A stretch of DNA of 50,110 bases from an uncultured Desulfobulbaceae bacterium. GTDB taxonomy: Bacteria; Desulfobacterota; Desulfobulbia; Desulfobulbales; CALZHT01. The notes beneath the pieces were generated by a model. The model saw only the letters and a list, made by a program, of their open reading frames with translations. It was not told the origin of the DNA and searched no databases. The position numbers and the translations under genes are program-made. The stretch covers positions 23,063-73,172 of the forward strand of contig CALZHT010000045.1 of assembly GCA_945787445.1 (NCBI GenBank). Reading direction: 5' to 3'. This document shows, piece by piece, positions 1 through 8,971 of the stretch; the stretch's first letter is position 1, and each line of letters begins with the position of its first letter.

Positions 1-53
1 CCAGTAAGGTCTCTCTAATTGGTGCAGGGAGAAAGTTATGCCCACTTGATATT

Positions 54-204
54 ATACCAAGTCGCATTCAAATTCTAATTTTGTCGCCCTCAAGGGGGGA
101 TTGAACTGAATTGGCTGCGTCGTCGGCTTCCTCGACGTATTTCATATACGCCTCCGGAGCCTCCTCCTTGCCTCCTTGTTACATCTTTGAATGCAACTTT
201 GTAT
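54..204. repeat. MITE-like inverted-repeat element, family A copy 1
   Basis: A 151-bp element with imperfect terminal inverted repeats (ATACCAAGTCGCATTCAAA at the left, its near complement at 186-204). The GC-richer core carries a palindromic TACG/CGTA centre. The reverse complement closely matches the element at 27375-27525 along its full length, with identical total length. It encodes nothing convincing. It is probably a non-autonomous mobile or repeated extragenic element; the mobilising enzyme is unknown. Confidence 0.8.
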
Positions 205-327
205 GAGGTCGAGAAGGTTCCTATGAAGAACTCTTTTTAATAATTTAGATGCCGCAAAAAAAATCAATCGGATTCGCCATATTCAATGGGGTAGTGTCGA
301 CTTTTTGCTAACCTGGAGTTATTATTA

Positions 328-1260
328 CTACTCAGTTAATCGCGTCTTCCTAGCAATGCAGGTAATATAGTCAGAAAGACAGTACTTTCGGACATGTGAA
401 GCAATTAAATGCGCCACAATATTTTTTTTCCCTTCTTTAAGATGATGAGACCAGGATTCGAATTCGATTGGTTCGTATCCGGTTTGCTCGAGGATCCTGC
501 CGAGGCTTTTCCGGTTGAACGAATATACATGCCAAGGAAAGCCAAAGTGCTTGAAATTACATTTTTTTAATCTGATTTGGCAAAGAAAGGTCTTTATGCG
601 GTCACCGATACCTTCAAAATTAGGAACCTGGATGAAAATATAGCCGCCCGGCTCGGTTAACTCACTGCAACGTTGGATTAGACGTAAGGGATCATAAACA
701 TGCTCAAGAACATCCCAAAGCATAATCCCTCTGTAAAGGTGTTCAGGCTCAAAATCCTCAAGCATAATATTATTGACAGGAAATTTAACAATATTGTGAG
801 CAATATCACAGAGGATTTTACTTGGTTCCACGCCTTCAACCTGAAATCCATTTTTCTGGGCCTCAAGGCAGAAAAGTCCCATTGCACATCCAACATCCAG
901 AATCCTGGCACTTGTGGAAAGATATTGCTTAATCATCTCTACTTTCATTCTTGAAACATTGTAACTTCTAGCACTGGATGTTTTCCATTTTTCATAGGTC
1001 CAGTCTAAATATTTTTTATGATCTTCATGGCTGAGGAATTCTGGATTTTCATAAATTGCCATCAGTGATTTTTCGGTGAAACGGGGAGAAGCGTACATGA
1101 TTTCACAGGAAGGACATTGCCAGATTCCAACTTCGTTAGAGCGTTTGAAAATCAAAGTTGGTTTAGGAGTTGGTTTGCATATAGGGCAGGAAACGGATTC
1201 CATATAACCTGAAAATGCCCCTTCTTTTAGATAATTTCCCTGGTTATGATGCTTAGTCAC
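328..1260 (-). CDS. Class I SAM-dependent methyltransferase with N-terminal zinc ribbon
   Basis: A 310-residue protein. Residues about 25-52 hold two CPxC knuckles (CPIC and CPSC), a likely zinc ribbon. Residues about 118-215 form a Rossmann methyltransferase fold: motif I reads ILDVGCAMGLFCLEA, and MLWDVLEHVYDP is the usual post-motif II segment. The family transfers methyl groups from SAM to small molecules or sugar intermediates; the substrate cannot be told here. The GTG start overlaps the end of the upstream MsbA-like gene (GTGA), so the two are translationally coupled, hinting at an envelope or glycan role. That role is an inference from context only. Confidence 0.8.
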   Translation of the reverse strand: MTKHHNQGNYLKEGAFSGYMESVSCPICKPTPKPTLIFKRSNEVGIWQCPSCEIMYASPRFTEKSLMAIYENPEFLSHEDHKKYLDWTYEKWKTSSARSYNVSRMKVEMIKQYLSTSARILDVGCAMGLFCLEAQKNGFQVEGVEPSKILCDIAHNIVKFPVNNIMLEDFEPEHLYRGIMLWDVLEHVYDPLRLIQRCSELTEPGGYIFIQVPNFEGIGDRIKTFLCQIRLKKCNFKHFGFPWHVYSFNRKSLGRILEQTGYEPIEFESWSHHLKEGKKNIVAHLIASHVRKYCLSDYITCIARKTRLTE

Positions 1261-3017
1261 GACGACACCCTCAAAAGATCTTGATCTTCTCCTGCATATT
1301 GCATTTTATGCAATGTCTCATAGACGCCCTCTTTAGTCAAAAGGGATTCATGGGTGCCTTCCTCTATAATTCTGCCATCCTGGATAATGATAATCCGGTC
1401 GGCATTTTGAATTGTTGATAATCGATGGGCAATGACAAAGGTTGTCCGATTTTTCATAAGGTTTTCCAGAGCTTTCTGGACTTCCCTCTCAGATTCGGTA
1501 TCCAGTGAAGAAGTTGCCTCATCTAAAATGAGAATGGGAGCATTTTTAAGAAGTGCTCGGGCTATGGAAAGTCGCTGCCGTTGCCCGCCGGATAGTTTTG
1601 CTCCGGATTCTCCAATTACAGTATCCATTTCATCAGGTAATTCTTTGATGAATCCTAGGGCGTGAGCGGCATTTGCCGCTTCAAGAATTTCATCTTCTGA
1701 TTTATTCAAGTCGCCATAGGCTATATTATTCCGGATTGTATCATTAAAAAGAATGGTTTCCTGGGTAACCATAGCAATCTGGTCACGGAGGGAGTTCATT
1801 GTAACTTCGCGGATATCCTTTCCATCTATCAGAATACTTCCCCCTGTTACATCAAAGAATCGGGGTATCAGGTTAACCAGGGTTGTTTTACCACCGCCGC
1901 TGGGACCGGCAATTGCCAGCAATTCGCCTTTTTTTACCGAAAGATCAATGCCGTTAAGAACCTCTATATTATTATCATAGTGAAAAGAAACATTCTGCAA
2001 TTCAATTGACTGGCCTAAAGGTGGCAATGAATGGGCGCCGGGCTTATCAATAATTTTCGGCTTTATGTCAAGAATCGCGAAAACACGGGTGGCTGCAGCG
2101 AGCCCTTGTTGGATCGTGCTGTTCATCCTGCTGATCCCCTTTATAGGCTCATAGATCATCACCAGGGCAGTGAGAAATGAGAAAAAAGTGCCTGGAGTTG
2201 AAAGGCCTTTGAGCACTTCATGGCCGCCATACCAGATAATCCAGGCTACAAATATTCCTCCCAGCAGTTCCATAAAGGAGTGGGAAAAATTTTTCACTTT
2301 AGAGTCCTTGATGATTATACGGAGTAGATTTTCAATTCTTTTCGTGAATCGGTTGATTTCATAATTCTCCATACAAAAGGCTTTTACTATACGGATGCCG
2401 CTAATTGTTTCATGGAGAATATTAGAGACATGGGCCGTTGTTTTTTGGTTTTCAGTACTCAGTTTTCTATGCATTCTTCCAAAAAGAATTATTGGAATTA
2501 ATGCCAACGGCAAAAATACCATGGACATTGAGGCAAGCTTCCAGTTCTGATAGAAAATTACTCCTAGCAAGCCAAGGACCTGAAAAGTGTCTTTGAGTAT
2601 CCCGACAAGCGCATGAGAAACAGCTGATTGAATTAATGTCACATCAGATATTATTCTTGAGATGAGTTCTCCTGTGGGAGTCTTGTGATAGTATTCAAGA
2701 GGCAGAGCTTGCAAATGTTTATATATTTTCTTTCGAAAGTCTCTGATCACGCTTTGTCCAACTTTTTCAAGTAATACCGAATAGCTGTAATAGAAAAAGC
2801 CCTTGAAAAGAAAAATTCCGACCAATGCGAGGGGGAGGATGTTAAGCATCCGGCTGTTTTGTTCGAAAAAGATTTTGTCAAGCAGAGGCTTCACCATATA
2901 AGCCTGCGCAGCGCTGAAGGCTGCAACCAAAACCATACAGATCATGGCAATGCCAAGGATTAGCTTATACGGCTTTACAGCGGTAAGTATTCGAGTAATT
3001 ATTTGTTGTTTAAACAT
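1257..3017 (-). CDS. msbA: MsbA-type lipid A/lipid exporter (ABC permease-ATPase fusion)
   Basis: A 586-residue half-transporter of the usual MsbA length. The N-terminal about 320 residues contain six hydrophobic segments (exporter type I membrane domain). The C-terminal ATPase has Walker A GPSGGGKTTLVNL, signature LSGGQRQRLSIARALL, Walker B ILILDEATSSLD and a switch His in VIAHRLSTI. MsbA homodimers flip lipid A-core across the inner membrane. Related multidrug exporters look similar, so the lipid A assignment rests on overall similarity; LpxD is encoded in this window but far away. No clear Shine-Dalgarno precedes the ATG. The methyltransferase gene overlaps its 3' end. Confidence 0.8.
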   Translation of the reverse strand: MFKQQIITRILTAVKPYKLILGIAMICMVLVAAFSAAQAYMVKPLLDKIFFEQNSRMLNILPLALVGIFLFKGFFYYSYSVLLEKVGQSVIRDFRKKIYKHLQALPLEYYHKTPTGELISRIISDVTLIQSAVSHALVGILKDTFQVLGLLGVIFYQNWKLASMSMVFLPLALIPIILFGRMHRKLSTENQKTTAHVSNILHETISGIRIVKAFCMENYEINRFTKRIENLLRIIIKDSKVKNFSHSFMELLGGIFVAWIIWYGGHEVLKGLSTPGTFFSFLTALVMIYEPIKGISRMNSTIQQGLAAATRVFAILDIKPKIIDKPGAHSLPPLGQSIELQNVSFHYDNNIEVLNGIDLSVKKGELLAIAGPSGGGKTTLVNLIPRFFDVTGGSILIDGKDIREVTMNSLRDQIAMVTQETILFNDTIRNNIAYGDLNKSEDEILEAANAAHALGFIKELPDEMDTVIGESGAKLSGGQRQRLSIARALLKNAPILILDEATSSLDTESEREVQKALENLMKNRTTFVIAHRLSTIQNADRIIIIQDGRIIEEGTHESLLTKEGVYETLHKMQYAGEDQDLLRVSS

Positions 3018-3659
3018 TTTTGATAAAGAAATGAAGAGGGTTATCGGCCCCGAGTAATTTGTATATTAAGATAGGTAAGCGCCCGCACGAATTTCTCTCA
3101 TTCTGATTTCCTTTTTTTAGGAGAAAAGTAAACAGTAACTATACCAGGGAATTTTGGAAGACCAAGATTTACTTTTAGTGATTATTAATTGTTAATACCA
3201 GATGTTTATTGCAGTTAGTGGTTTATTGCCGACATATTTGATTTCAATTTATTAATTGTATAGCGGCCTGATAAATGTGATGACTGCATGTCCATTATCC
3301 GCCAGAGACTCTTCTTCCGTTTCTTTCATGATATATAAACCAACCCAAGTCTACGGATTGTTTCATTGACTCTGATTGTTTCTCGATATTCGAAAAAGTA
3401 AGTTTATCAAGTTATCAGAATTCGGCAAAGATAAATTCTCAGGAAAATAAAATATTCAGGAAATGCAGGCATTCATTTGTCGTCAAACCACTTCCCGGCG
3501 ATGCAATGGATAGCTTCAAAATATAACACTTAATCTGTAATGGTGAGCCGGAGCATGATATTTTTTTATTGCATTTTCTGAACCTCAATTCTATTCTGGG
3601 TTTATGAGGGAGGGAAAGGGTCTTAAAGTGGATGAAAATCCATATTATTGAAGGAAGAT
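3018..3659. other. Intergenic region between divergent msbA and mraZ
   Basis: About 640 bases of AT-rich DNA with no convincing gene on either strand. It separates the divergent msbA-like and mraZ genes and should hold both promoters. A G-rich run just upstream of mraZ (3597-3621) contains several GGG triplets, but not the regular TGGG spacing of classical MraZ boxes. Confidence 0.5.
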
Positions 3660-4127
3660 GTGGTGGATTGTATTTTTGTAAGTACACATTCGGCAGTCCT
3701 TGATGAGAAATCCCGTCTTGTTATGCCGAAAGTTTTTCGCAAGGATAATTCCTCCGATATTCTGGAAAATGACTTTTTCCTAACTCCGCATAGTAGTGGA
3801 TATCTGGTTATTCGGCCTAAAACTGTATGGGACGAATTTATTGTATCGATTCGCAGCGCCACTGAATTTACTCCCTCTGAGATAAGGAAGTTTGCGAAGG
3901 AACTCTATGCCAACTCGTCAAAAATCAAACTTGATAGCCAGCATAGAATTGTTCTCAGTAAAGAGCTGCGCAAAAAATTAGCGTTTGAGGATTCATCTCT
4001 GCGGCAGAAAGTCAAGATTGTCGGACGGGGCGGATATTTTGAAATCTGGCCGGAGAACTTGTACAGGGGAGAGGAAGAATCTACATCGAGGTTGTCGGAA
4101 TACCTCGACAGGTTTGATGGGGCATGA
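3660..4127 (+). CDS. mraZ: MraZ-like transcriptional regulator
   Basis: About 155 residues, typical of MraZ. Two SpoVT-AbrB-like halves each carry the family pattern: residues 10-25 read SAVLDEKSRLVMPKVFR (compare LDxKGRxxxPxxFR), and residues about 90-110 read KLDSQHRIVLSKELRKK. MraZ forms ring-shaped DNA-binding oligomers that repress the division/cell-wall cluster it heads. I prefer the GTG at 3660 because AAGGA lies just upstream; a TTG at 3648 would add four residues. It is followed by ftsA and ftsZ but not by mraW, ftsL or mur genes, so this is not the standard cluster. Confidence 0.82.
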   Translation: MVDCIFVSTHSAVLDEKSRLVMPKVFRKDNSSDILENDFFLTPHSSGYLVIRPKTVWDEFIVSIRSATEFTPSEIRKFAKELYANSSKIKLDSQHRIVLSKELRKKLAFEDSSLRQKVKIVGRGGYFEIWPENLYRGEEESTSRLSEYLDRFDGA

Positions 4128-4185
4128 CAGGCGCGTAATGCGGCCGTATTTTTCTCAAAAGTAACTATCTCTAGTTGAACTTTTC

Positions 4186-5451
4186 GTGAGAGTTGATTTT
4201 GGCATGATCAGCAAACACACAATCATATCATCGTTGGATATTGGTTCCAGAAACATCAAATCCGTAATCATTGATGTGGATTCGGATGGGGTAACCCGGA
4301 TCATTGGCCATGGGCAGGCGAAGACAGAAGGGTTTGAGCAGGGAGTGATAACCGATGTCAACAAAATAAGCAGTGCCATACTGGATTGTGTCGAGCAGGC
4401 TGAAGACAAAGCAAGACTTAACGTAAATTCCCTGGTTGTGAGTGTTGCCGGATGCAATGTGAGGACAAAAATGAAACGCGGCGGAATCCCCATTGGGTCA
4501 TCACTGCACACAAGATCAAGGAGAACCATTACGCGTCAGGATATCAAAAAAGTTATCAAAAATGCATCCGTCGTCCCCTTGTCAACCGATTTGGAAAAAC
4601 TGCATATTCTGCCGGTGAGTTATGCGGTCGATGATCAGAAAGCGATACGAGATCCTGTACGACTCAGTGGGACAAGACTTGAAGCGGATGTAATGATAAT
4701 AACCGCATACAAGGCCATGTTAGAGACCATGAATGAGGCCATTGAAAATGCCGGATTACGGATCCGTGATTTTACCTTGGCCCCGCTTGCTACAGGATAC
4801 GCAGTAGCCAGGGAGAACGAAAGGGAAAAAGGGGTGTGTGTGGTAGATATCGGCGCTGAATATACGGCTGTTGCCATATTTCGAAACAGTGCTTTACAGA
4901 AATTATCCGTCCTTACTATCGGCGGTAATTATGTGACAAACGACATTGCTTATGGACTGTCGGTATCGTTTGAAGAGGCGGAAAACATCAAAAAAGAATT
5001 CGGATTTTGTTATCCCATATATGCGAAAGATGCAAAGATTCCTGGGACACACAGGATCAATGACTCCGAACAGCCTGTACGGCTGAGTGCAGTAATGGAA
5101 ATAATCCAATGGCGAATGGCAGATATCTTGGAGGAAATTTCATCGGTGATTAAAGCTGATGGAGGAGAGATTCCGGATGGCATAGTATTTACAGGCGGTG
5201 CAAGTCAACTACAAGGATTGATTCCTTTGGCAAAGAACATGTTGTCGTTTCCTGTGAAAGTTGCTGTGACCAGTGGATTGAGTGATTTTGGTGAACTGGC
5301 GGAAAAGGCTGAATATTCCACGGCAATCGGGTTGGTTGTCCATGAACTTAAACAGCGGCGGCAAAAGAAAATAGAAGCCAGGGATACTATGATTTCACGA
5401 TTTTATAAGAAATATTTCAGTTGGCTGGATTTGATTTTTCTAGCTGTTTAA
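4186..5451 (+). CDS. ftsA: FtsA-like actin-fold cell division protein
   Basis: A 421-residue protein of the FtsA family. It starts with the actin-fold phosphate-1 motif SSLDIGSRNIKSVI, has an SHS2-like domain (about residues 85-165), phosphate-2 VCVVDIGAEYTAVAIF and an adenosine motif IVFTGGASQLQGL. The extreme C terminus RFYKKYFSWLDLIF looks like the amphipathic membrane-targeting helix that tethers FtsZ to the membrane. The start is GTG at 4186 or ATG at 4204; neither has a strong ribosome site. It sits between mraZ and ftsZ, 47 bases before the latter. A second, canonical ftsA elsewhere in the genome is likely but cannot be seen. Confidence 0.85.
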   Translation: MRVDFGMISKHTIISSLDIGSRNIKSVIIDVDSDGVTRIIGHGQAKTEGFEQGVITDVNKISSAILDCVEQAEDKARLNVNSLVVSVAGCNVRTKMKRGGIPIGSSLHTRSRRTITRQDIKKVIKNASVVPLSTDLEKLHILPVSYAVDDQKAIRDPVRLSGTRLEADVMIITAYKAMLETMNEAIENAGLRIRDFTLAPLATGYAVARENEREKGVCVVDIGAEYTAVAIFRNSALQKLSVLTIGGNYVTNDIAYGLSVSFEEAENIKKEFGFCYPIYAKDAKIPGTHRINDSEQPVRLSAVMEIIQWRMADILEEISSVIKADGGEIPDGIVFTGGASQLQGLIPLAKNMLSFPVKVAVTSGLSDFGELAEKAEYSTAIGLVVHELKQRRQKKIEARDTMISRFYKKYFSWLDLIFLAV

Positions 5452-5497
5452 TGCCTGGAAAATGATGTTTTTAGCAAGGTGAATAAGGGGGGATCCA

Positions 5498-6772
5498 ATG
5501 AATGCAGGAAAAGAAAAGAGCTGTTTTAGAATGTGTGAGGAATCCCAGGCTAAAATTGTTGTTATCGGTGTAGGCGGCATGGGCAATAATGCGGTGAGGA
5601 ATATTGGTCAGGCAAAAATTGAAAATTTAAAGCTCTATGCGGTGAATACGGATTTGCAGGCGCTCAAATCGTGTGAAGGTTGTGAGCATATCCAGATAGG
5701 TGGCAAAAGAACAGGGGGTAGGGGAGCGGGTGGTGACCCGGAGATCGGCCGTTTGTCTGCAGAAGATGACATTGACCTTCTACGGGAATTACTGGAGGGC
5801 TCTGAAATAGTGTTCATTGCGGCAGGTATGGGCGGAGGAACCGGCACCGGCGCTGCCCCGGTCATAGCAAGGCTGGCGCGAGAAATGAATATCCTGGTTA
5901 TCGGCACGGTCACTACGCCTTTAGTTTTTGAGGGTCCAAAACGGCTAGCCCGGAGCGATATGGGGCTTGCCGAAATGCGGAGGCATGTTGATTCACTGGT
6001 AGTCATTGATAATGAAAGGCTCACCTATTTTCTTGAAAAAGAAGACGTATCATTCATGGAAGCTTTCCGGAAAGCTGATGAAGTTCTTATTCAGGGCATC
6101 AAAGGAATTACCCAGATTATTAATATGCATGGCTATGTGAATCTGGATCTTATGGATGCCAGGGCTGTTTTGAAGAGAACAGATGAGAATGACAATTCCT
6201 GCGAAGCCTTAATTGGTCTAGGCGAAGCGGAGGGAGACGACAGGGCTGTGAGGGCCGCCCTGGCCGCCCTTGAAAATCCCCTTCTTGCTAATGTTACTAT
6301 TGAAGGTGCCGGAAATCTGCTGGTAAATGTGATTGGCTGCAAAACTATTGGGTATAAGGAAGCGCAGAGCGCAATCCAGACTGTTGCCGAAAAAGCAGGC
6401 AGACAGGAAAAGGAAATCTTCATAGGTATCGTCACTGATGACAGTATGGGAGAAAAAATGAGCGTTACCGTTATTGCCACAGGTTTTGAACCTGCCGACA
6501 ATAAGAGGACTCAGAGTGCTGAAATTGAAATGCCCACAAATGGAAATCACTCCGAACCAGATTTATTACCAGACCCACCTATAATGAATCACAACAGGAC
6601 AGAACGGGGACGGCAATCAGATGACCACTTCTATTCACCGGCAATTATACGAGATACAGACATTCCCGAAACTATCACCGTGTTCGGCAAATCACCCCTT
6701 GTCCGGCGGCCTGAGTGGTCGACCCCGGCTTTTCTTAGGCGTGGAAAAAGTTTACCTACCACCGTCCCATAA
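5498..6772 (+). CDS. ftsZ: FtsZ-like tubulin-fold cell division GTPase (divergent)
   Basis: A 424-residue protein with a good ribosome site (AAGGGGGGA before ATG). The tubulin signature GGGTGTG lies near residue 110, and the T7-loop NxDxxD is kept as NLDLMD near residue 214, so GTP hydrolysis looks possible. The C-terminal peptide TPAFLRRGK matches the FtsA/ZipA-binding tail. Some usually invariant positions differ: GGRGAGGDPE replaces the usual GLGAGANPE, and VIDNERL replaces VIPNDKL. This suggests a secondary FtsZ rather than the housekeeping one. It forms an apparent operon with mraZ and ftsA and ends before a bidirectional terminator-like hairpin. Confidence 0.88.
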   Translation: MNAGKEKSCFRMCEESQAKIVVIGVGGMGNNAVRNIGQAKIENLKLYAVNTDLQALKSCEGCEHIQIGGKRTGGRGAGGDPEIGRLSAEDDIDLLRELLEGSEIVFIAAGMGGGTGTGAAPVIARLAREMNILVIGTVTTPLVFEGPKRLARSDMGLAEMRRHVDSLVVIDNERLTYFLEKEDVSFMEAFRKADEVLIQGIKGITQIINMHGYVNLDLMDARAVLKRTDENDNSCEALIGLGEAEGDDRAVRAALAALENPLLANVTIEGAGNLLVNVIGCKTIGYKEAQSAIQTVAEKAGRQEKEIFIGIVTDDSMGEKMSVTVIATGFEPADNKRTQSAEIEMPTNGNHSEPDLLPDPPIMNHNRTERGRQSDDHFYSPAIIRDTDIPETITVFGKSPLVRRPEWSTPAFLRRGKSLPTTVP

Positions 6773-6834
6773 TAAACATGAATTCCTGGGTGTCATGGTT
6801 CAGGGCTTTGTTATAAATTGAGGATAGGATTGAT

Positions 6835-6871
6835 AAATGGGTGATATCTCATATAACTGAAACACCCATTT
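6835..6871. terminator. Bidirectional terminator-like hairpin
   Basis: Perfect 9-bp arms AAATGGGTG and CACCCATTT flank a 19-base loop. It lies between the convergent ftsZ (+) and mazF-like (-) genes. Flanking A/T is modest, so its strength is uncertain. Confidence 0.45.
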
Positions 6872-6872
6872 T

Positions 6873-7226
6873 TCATACATCTCTGGGTTCGGTAAGGAGT
6901 TTTATGCCTTCACGAATTTCCAGAATTCTTTTCTTAGAAACCTGGCCTATTTTCTCCAGCAGATCACTTTTATTAATTGTAAAAATTTGTGAAATATTAA
7001 CTACGCTTTTTTTCGGCAGATTTGCCTCCCCTTTGTTAAGCAATACGTTACCTGGGGCTTTCCCTCGATTGAGATTTGAAGTGAGAGAACAAACTACGAC
7101 TGTTTTTATGCGACTTTCATTAAACAAGTTATTTTGAATTACTATATGCGGATGGCGAAATCCTGGCTCTGAGCCTCTAGGGTCACTAAGATCAACCCAA
7201 TAGATTTCTCCCTGTCTGATCACCAT
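6873..7226 (-). CDS. MazF/PemK-family toxin (endoribonuclease)
   Basis: A 117-residue protein with the MazF-fold N terminus RQGEIYWVDLSDPRGSEPGFRHP, containing the conserved GSEPGxRHP segment, and a later VVCSLTSNLNRG strand. The family cleaves mRNA at short sequence motifs when released from its antitoxin. It is the downstream gene of a two-gene unit; its start overlaps the antitoxin stop by 7 bases, the usual antitoxin-toxin arrangement. It is complete, with no obvious damage. Confidence 0.88.
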   Translation of the reverse strand: MVIRQGEIYWVDLSDPRGSEPGFRHPHIVIQNNLFNESRIKTVVVCSLTSNLNRGKAPGNVLLNKGEANLPKKSVVNISQIFTINKSDLLEKIGQVSKKRILEIREGIKLLTEPRDV

Positions 7227-7477
7227 GACTCTTGCTCAATTATTTCTTTATGCGTTTTGTGCATAGATTTAAAAACCTCTTTTTCCTTCTCAGTTGGGTA
7301 ATCTTCATACGCTTTGTTTAATTGAGCCAGCAAAGACTGACTCTCCTGCTTTTTTAAATACTCTTCTAAAGCGAGAACAAAGACCTTGCTCCGAGAAACA
7401 TGCAAGTCATGAGCTAGCTTATTGACTTGCTTAAATAAATTTTCGTCTATCGAAATTGCGGTTTTGACACTGGGCAT
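7220..7477 (-). CDS. Ribbon-helix-helix antitoxin partner of MazF-like toxin
   Basis: An 85-residue protein. The N-terminal half (KTAISIDENLFKQVNKLA followed by VSRSKVFVLALEEYL) is a CopG/RHH DNA-binding motif. The acidic C-terminal tail probably wraps the toxin. The ATG at 7477 is chosen because a GGAGG lies 6-10 bases upstream; a longer frame from 7525 lacks this. It likely autoregulates the pair by binding its promoter (family knowledge). Confidence 0.85.
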   Translation of the reverse strand: MPSVKTAISIDENLFKQVNKLAHDLHVSRSKVFVLALEEYLKKQESQSLLAQLNKAYEDYPTEKEKEVFKSMHKTHKEIIEQESW

Positions 7478-7664
7478 AATAAACCTCCACTTATTGTGTG
7501 TATCCCTATATATTACTATGCCCATTATTCACACTACAGTCAATACAAAACTACCAACTATAGTATAACAATAATCATTACCAGCTAGGGTGATAACGTG
7601 GTAAACGGGGACGCATGATAAAATGATGTTGTGTATTCCCATATTAGCTGATATGGTTTTATGT

Positions 7665-7913
7665 ATGAAGACGACCATAGAGATATCCGATCCATTATTG
7701 AAGGAAGCAAAAAAATTGTTGCACGAAGAAAACACAACCTTGCGCGCTCTTGTGGAAGAAGGCTTGCGTGACGCAATTGAGAAGAGGAAAGCGAAAAAAA
7801 GACGATTCCGTTTGCGAAAAGCCAGCTTTAAAGGGAAAGGCTTACAGCCGGATTTTCAGGGCGCCAGTTGGGAGACGATTCGTTCCGCAGCGTATAAAGG
7901 CCATGGCGGATGA
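7665..7913 (+). CDS. VapB-type antitoxin
   Basis: An 82-residue protein beginning KTTIEISDPLLKEAKKLL, the standard start of a VapB family carrying an RHH-like fold, followed by a basic linker and a C-terminal toxin-binding tail. In-frame ATGs at 7623 and 7653 would extend it, but the homologous region starts at 7665; no strong ribosome site favours any of them. It overlaps the PIN-domain toxin by 4 bases (ATGA). It is divergent from the neighbouring MazF pair. Confidence 0.8.
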   Translation: MKTTIEISDPLLKEAKKLLHEENTTLRALVEEGLRDAIEKRKAKKRRFRLRKASFKGKGLQPDFQGASWETIRSAAYKGHGG

Positions 7914-8344
7914 TCGCGGTTGACACAAACATACTTGTGTATGCGCACCGCGAGGATTCGCAATTTCAGGGACAGGCCCAAAAGTGTATTGCCGAATTGG
8001 CCGAAGGGCGTTCACTTTGGGCGATTCCATGGCCCTGCATCCATGAGTTTTTTGCCATTGTTACGCACCCTAAAATATACAATCCGCCCAGCCCTGTGCC
8101 GGTTGCCCTTGATCAGATCGAGGCCTGGCTGGAATCCCCAACCCTTGTCATGCTTCATGAAACAACAGGGTATTGGGATATGATTACAAAATTGATTTCT
8201 TCCTCAAAAATATGCGGCCCGCAAATTCATGATGCCCGTATCGCGGCAATCTGCATGCTGCATTCCGTGACAGAACTCCTCACCGCTGATCGGGATTTTA
8301 GCAGATTTTCCGGTCTCAAATCATGTAATCCTCTGGTAACCTGA
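7910..8344 (+). CDS. VapC-type PIN-domain ribonuclease toxin
   Basis: A 144-residue PIN-domain protein. Acidic active-site residues are visible as D5 (AVDTNILVYA), E45 (IHEFF), the D of IHDARIAAI and the D of TADRDFSRF, consistent with Mg-dependent RNase activity. Members cleave tRNA or rRNA (family knowledge). It is translationally coupled to the VapB-like antitoxin and appears intact. Confidence 0.88.
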   Translation: MIAVDTNILVYAHREDSQFQGQAQKCIAELAEGRSLWAIPWPCIHEFFAIVTHPKIYNPPSPVPVALDQIEAWLESPTLVMLHETTGYWDMITKLISSSKICGPQIHDARIAAICMLHSVTELLTADRDFSRFSGLKSCNPLVT

Positions 8345-8825
8345 TAGTAAAAAGCGGAAGTACTAAAAATAATTTCATCAACCCTCAATTACCTAATAAC
8401 GTGGGCTGATTCGGACAATTGTAGTCTGGTCAGGATTGATTGATCAGTTGCCCGTGGCAAACAGGAAAAACGATATTTGGCCAACCGGATATTCCCCAAA
8501 ATAAATATGAATTGAACTTTACAACATTTGGTGTATGAGTTTGTTATTTATTTAACAGCGTCCAGGAAAGCGGAAAGCATGGAAAACGCTCGGAAAACGG
8601 AATAGAAAAGCCGGGAGGTCTCATCCCGCTGAAGGGCCAAACCCAAAGTAGAGAATTAGTCCATATGTGCTCCGTAACGCATTGAACCCGACCGGGTGAG
8701 CGAAAACTTCGAGCGCGTCATAAGGGTTGCTAAATCTAAGGTATAAACTTGCAGTTGCCGCCTTCTTGTCAAAGATCTGTAGGTTATACTTTATTCCCGC
8801 TGAAGCGGGACTCGATGTTCTTTGG
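8345..8825. other. Non-coding stretch, possibly decayed group II intron body
   Basis: About 480 bases without a convincing gene. The part from about 8570 is richer in structured GC segments (for example CCCGCTGAAGGG, GACCGGGTGAGCG). It leads directly into the group II intron-like tail at 8826, so it may be the rest of a deleted, ORF-less intron. That reading is tentative. Confidence 0.3.
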
Positions 8826-8896
8826 GAACCGCCTAGTGCGGACCCGCATGCTAGGTGGTGTGGTAAGGGGGAGGGAGAACCTCCCCCTTACCCGAT
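8826..8896 (+). mobile_element. Group II intron 3' end remnant (domain V-VI like)
   Basis: Two consecutive hairpins in the form of group II intron domains V and VI. The first pairs ACCGCCTAG with CTAGGTGGT around an inner TGCGG/CCGCA helix. The second pairs GTAAGGGGGAGG with CCTCCCCCTTAC and is followed by CCGAT. The GAACCGCC/GGTGGTGTGG pattern is familiar from bacterial intron tails. No reverse transcriptase is nearby, so it is a fragment. A second degraded copy lies at 10426-10490. Confidence 0.6.
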
Positions 8897-8971
8897 TAGC
8901 TTGTTCAAGGGCCTAAGTGGGTTCTCCAGCTTCACATTGTTAAGAATGATATTTTCCCCTATTCCAATACT

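Noticed and set aside
3597-3621. G-rich run as MraZ operator
   Set aside because: GGG triplets do not show the regular TGGG spacing expected of MraZ boxes.
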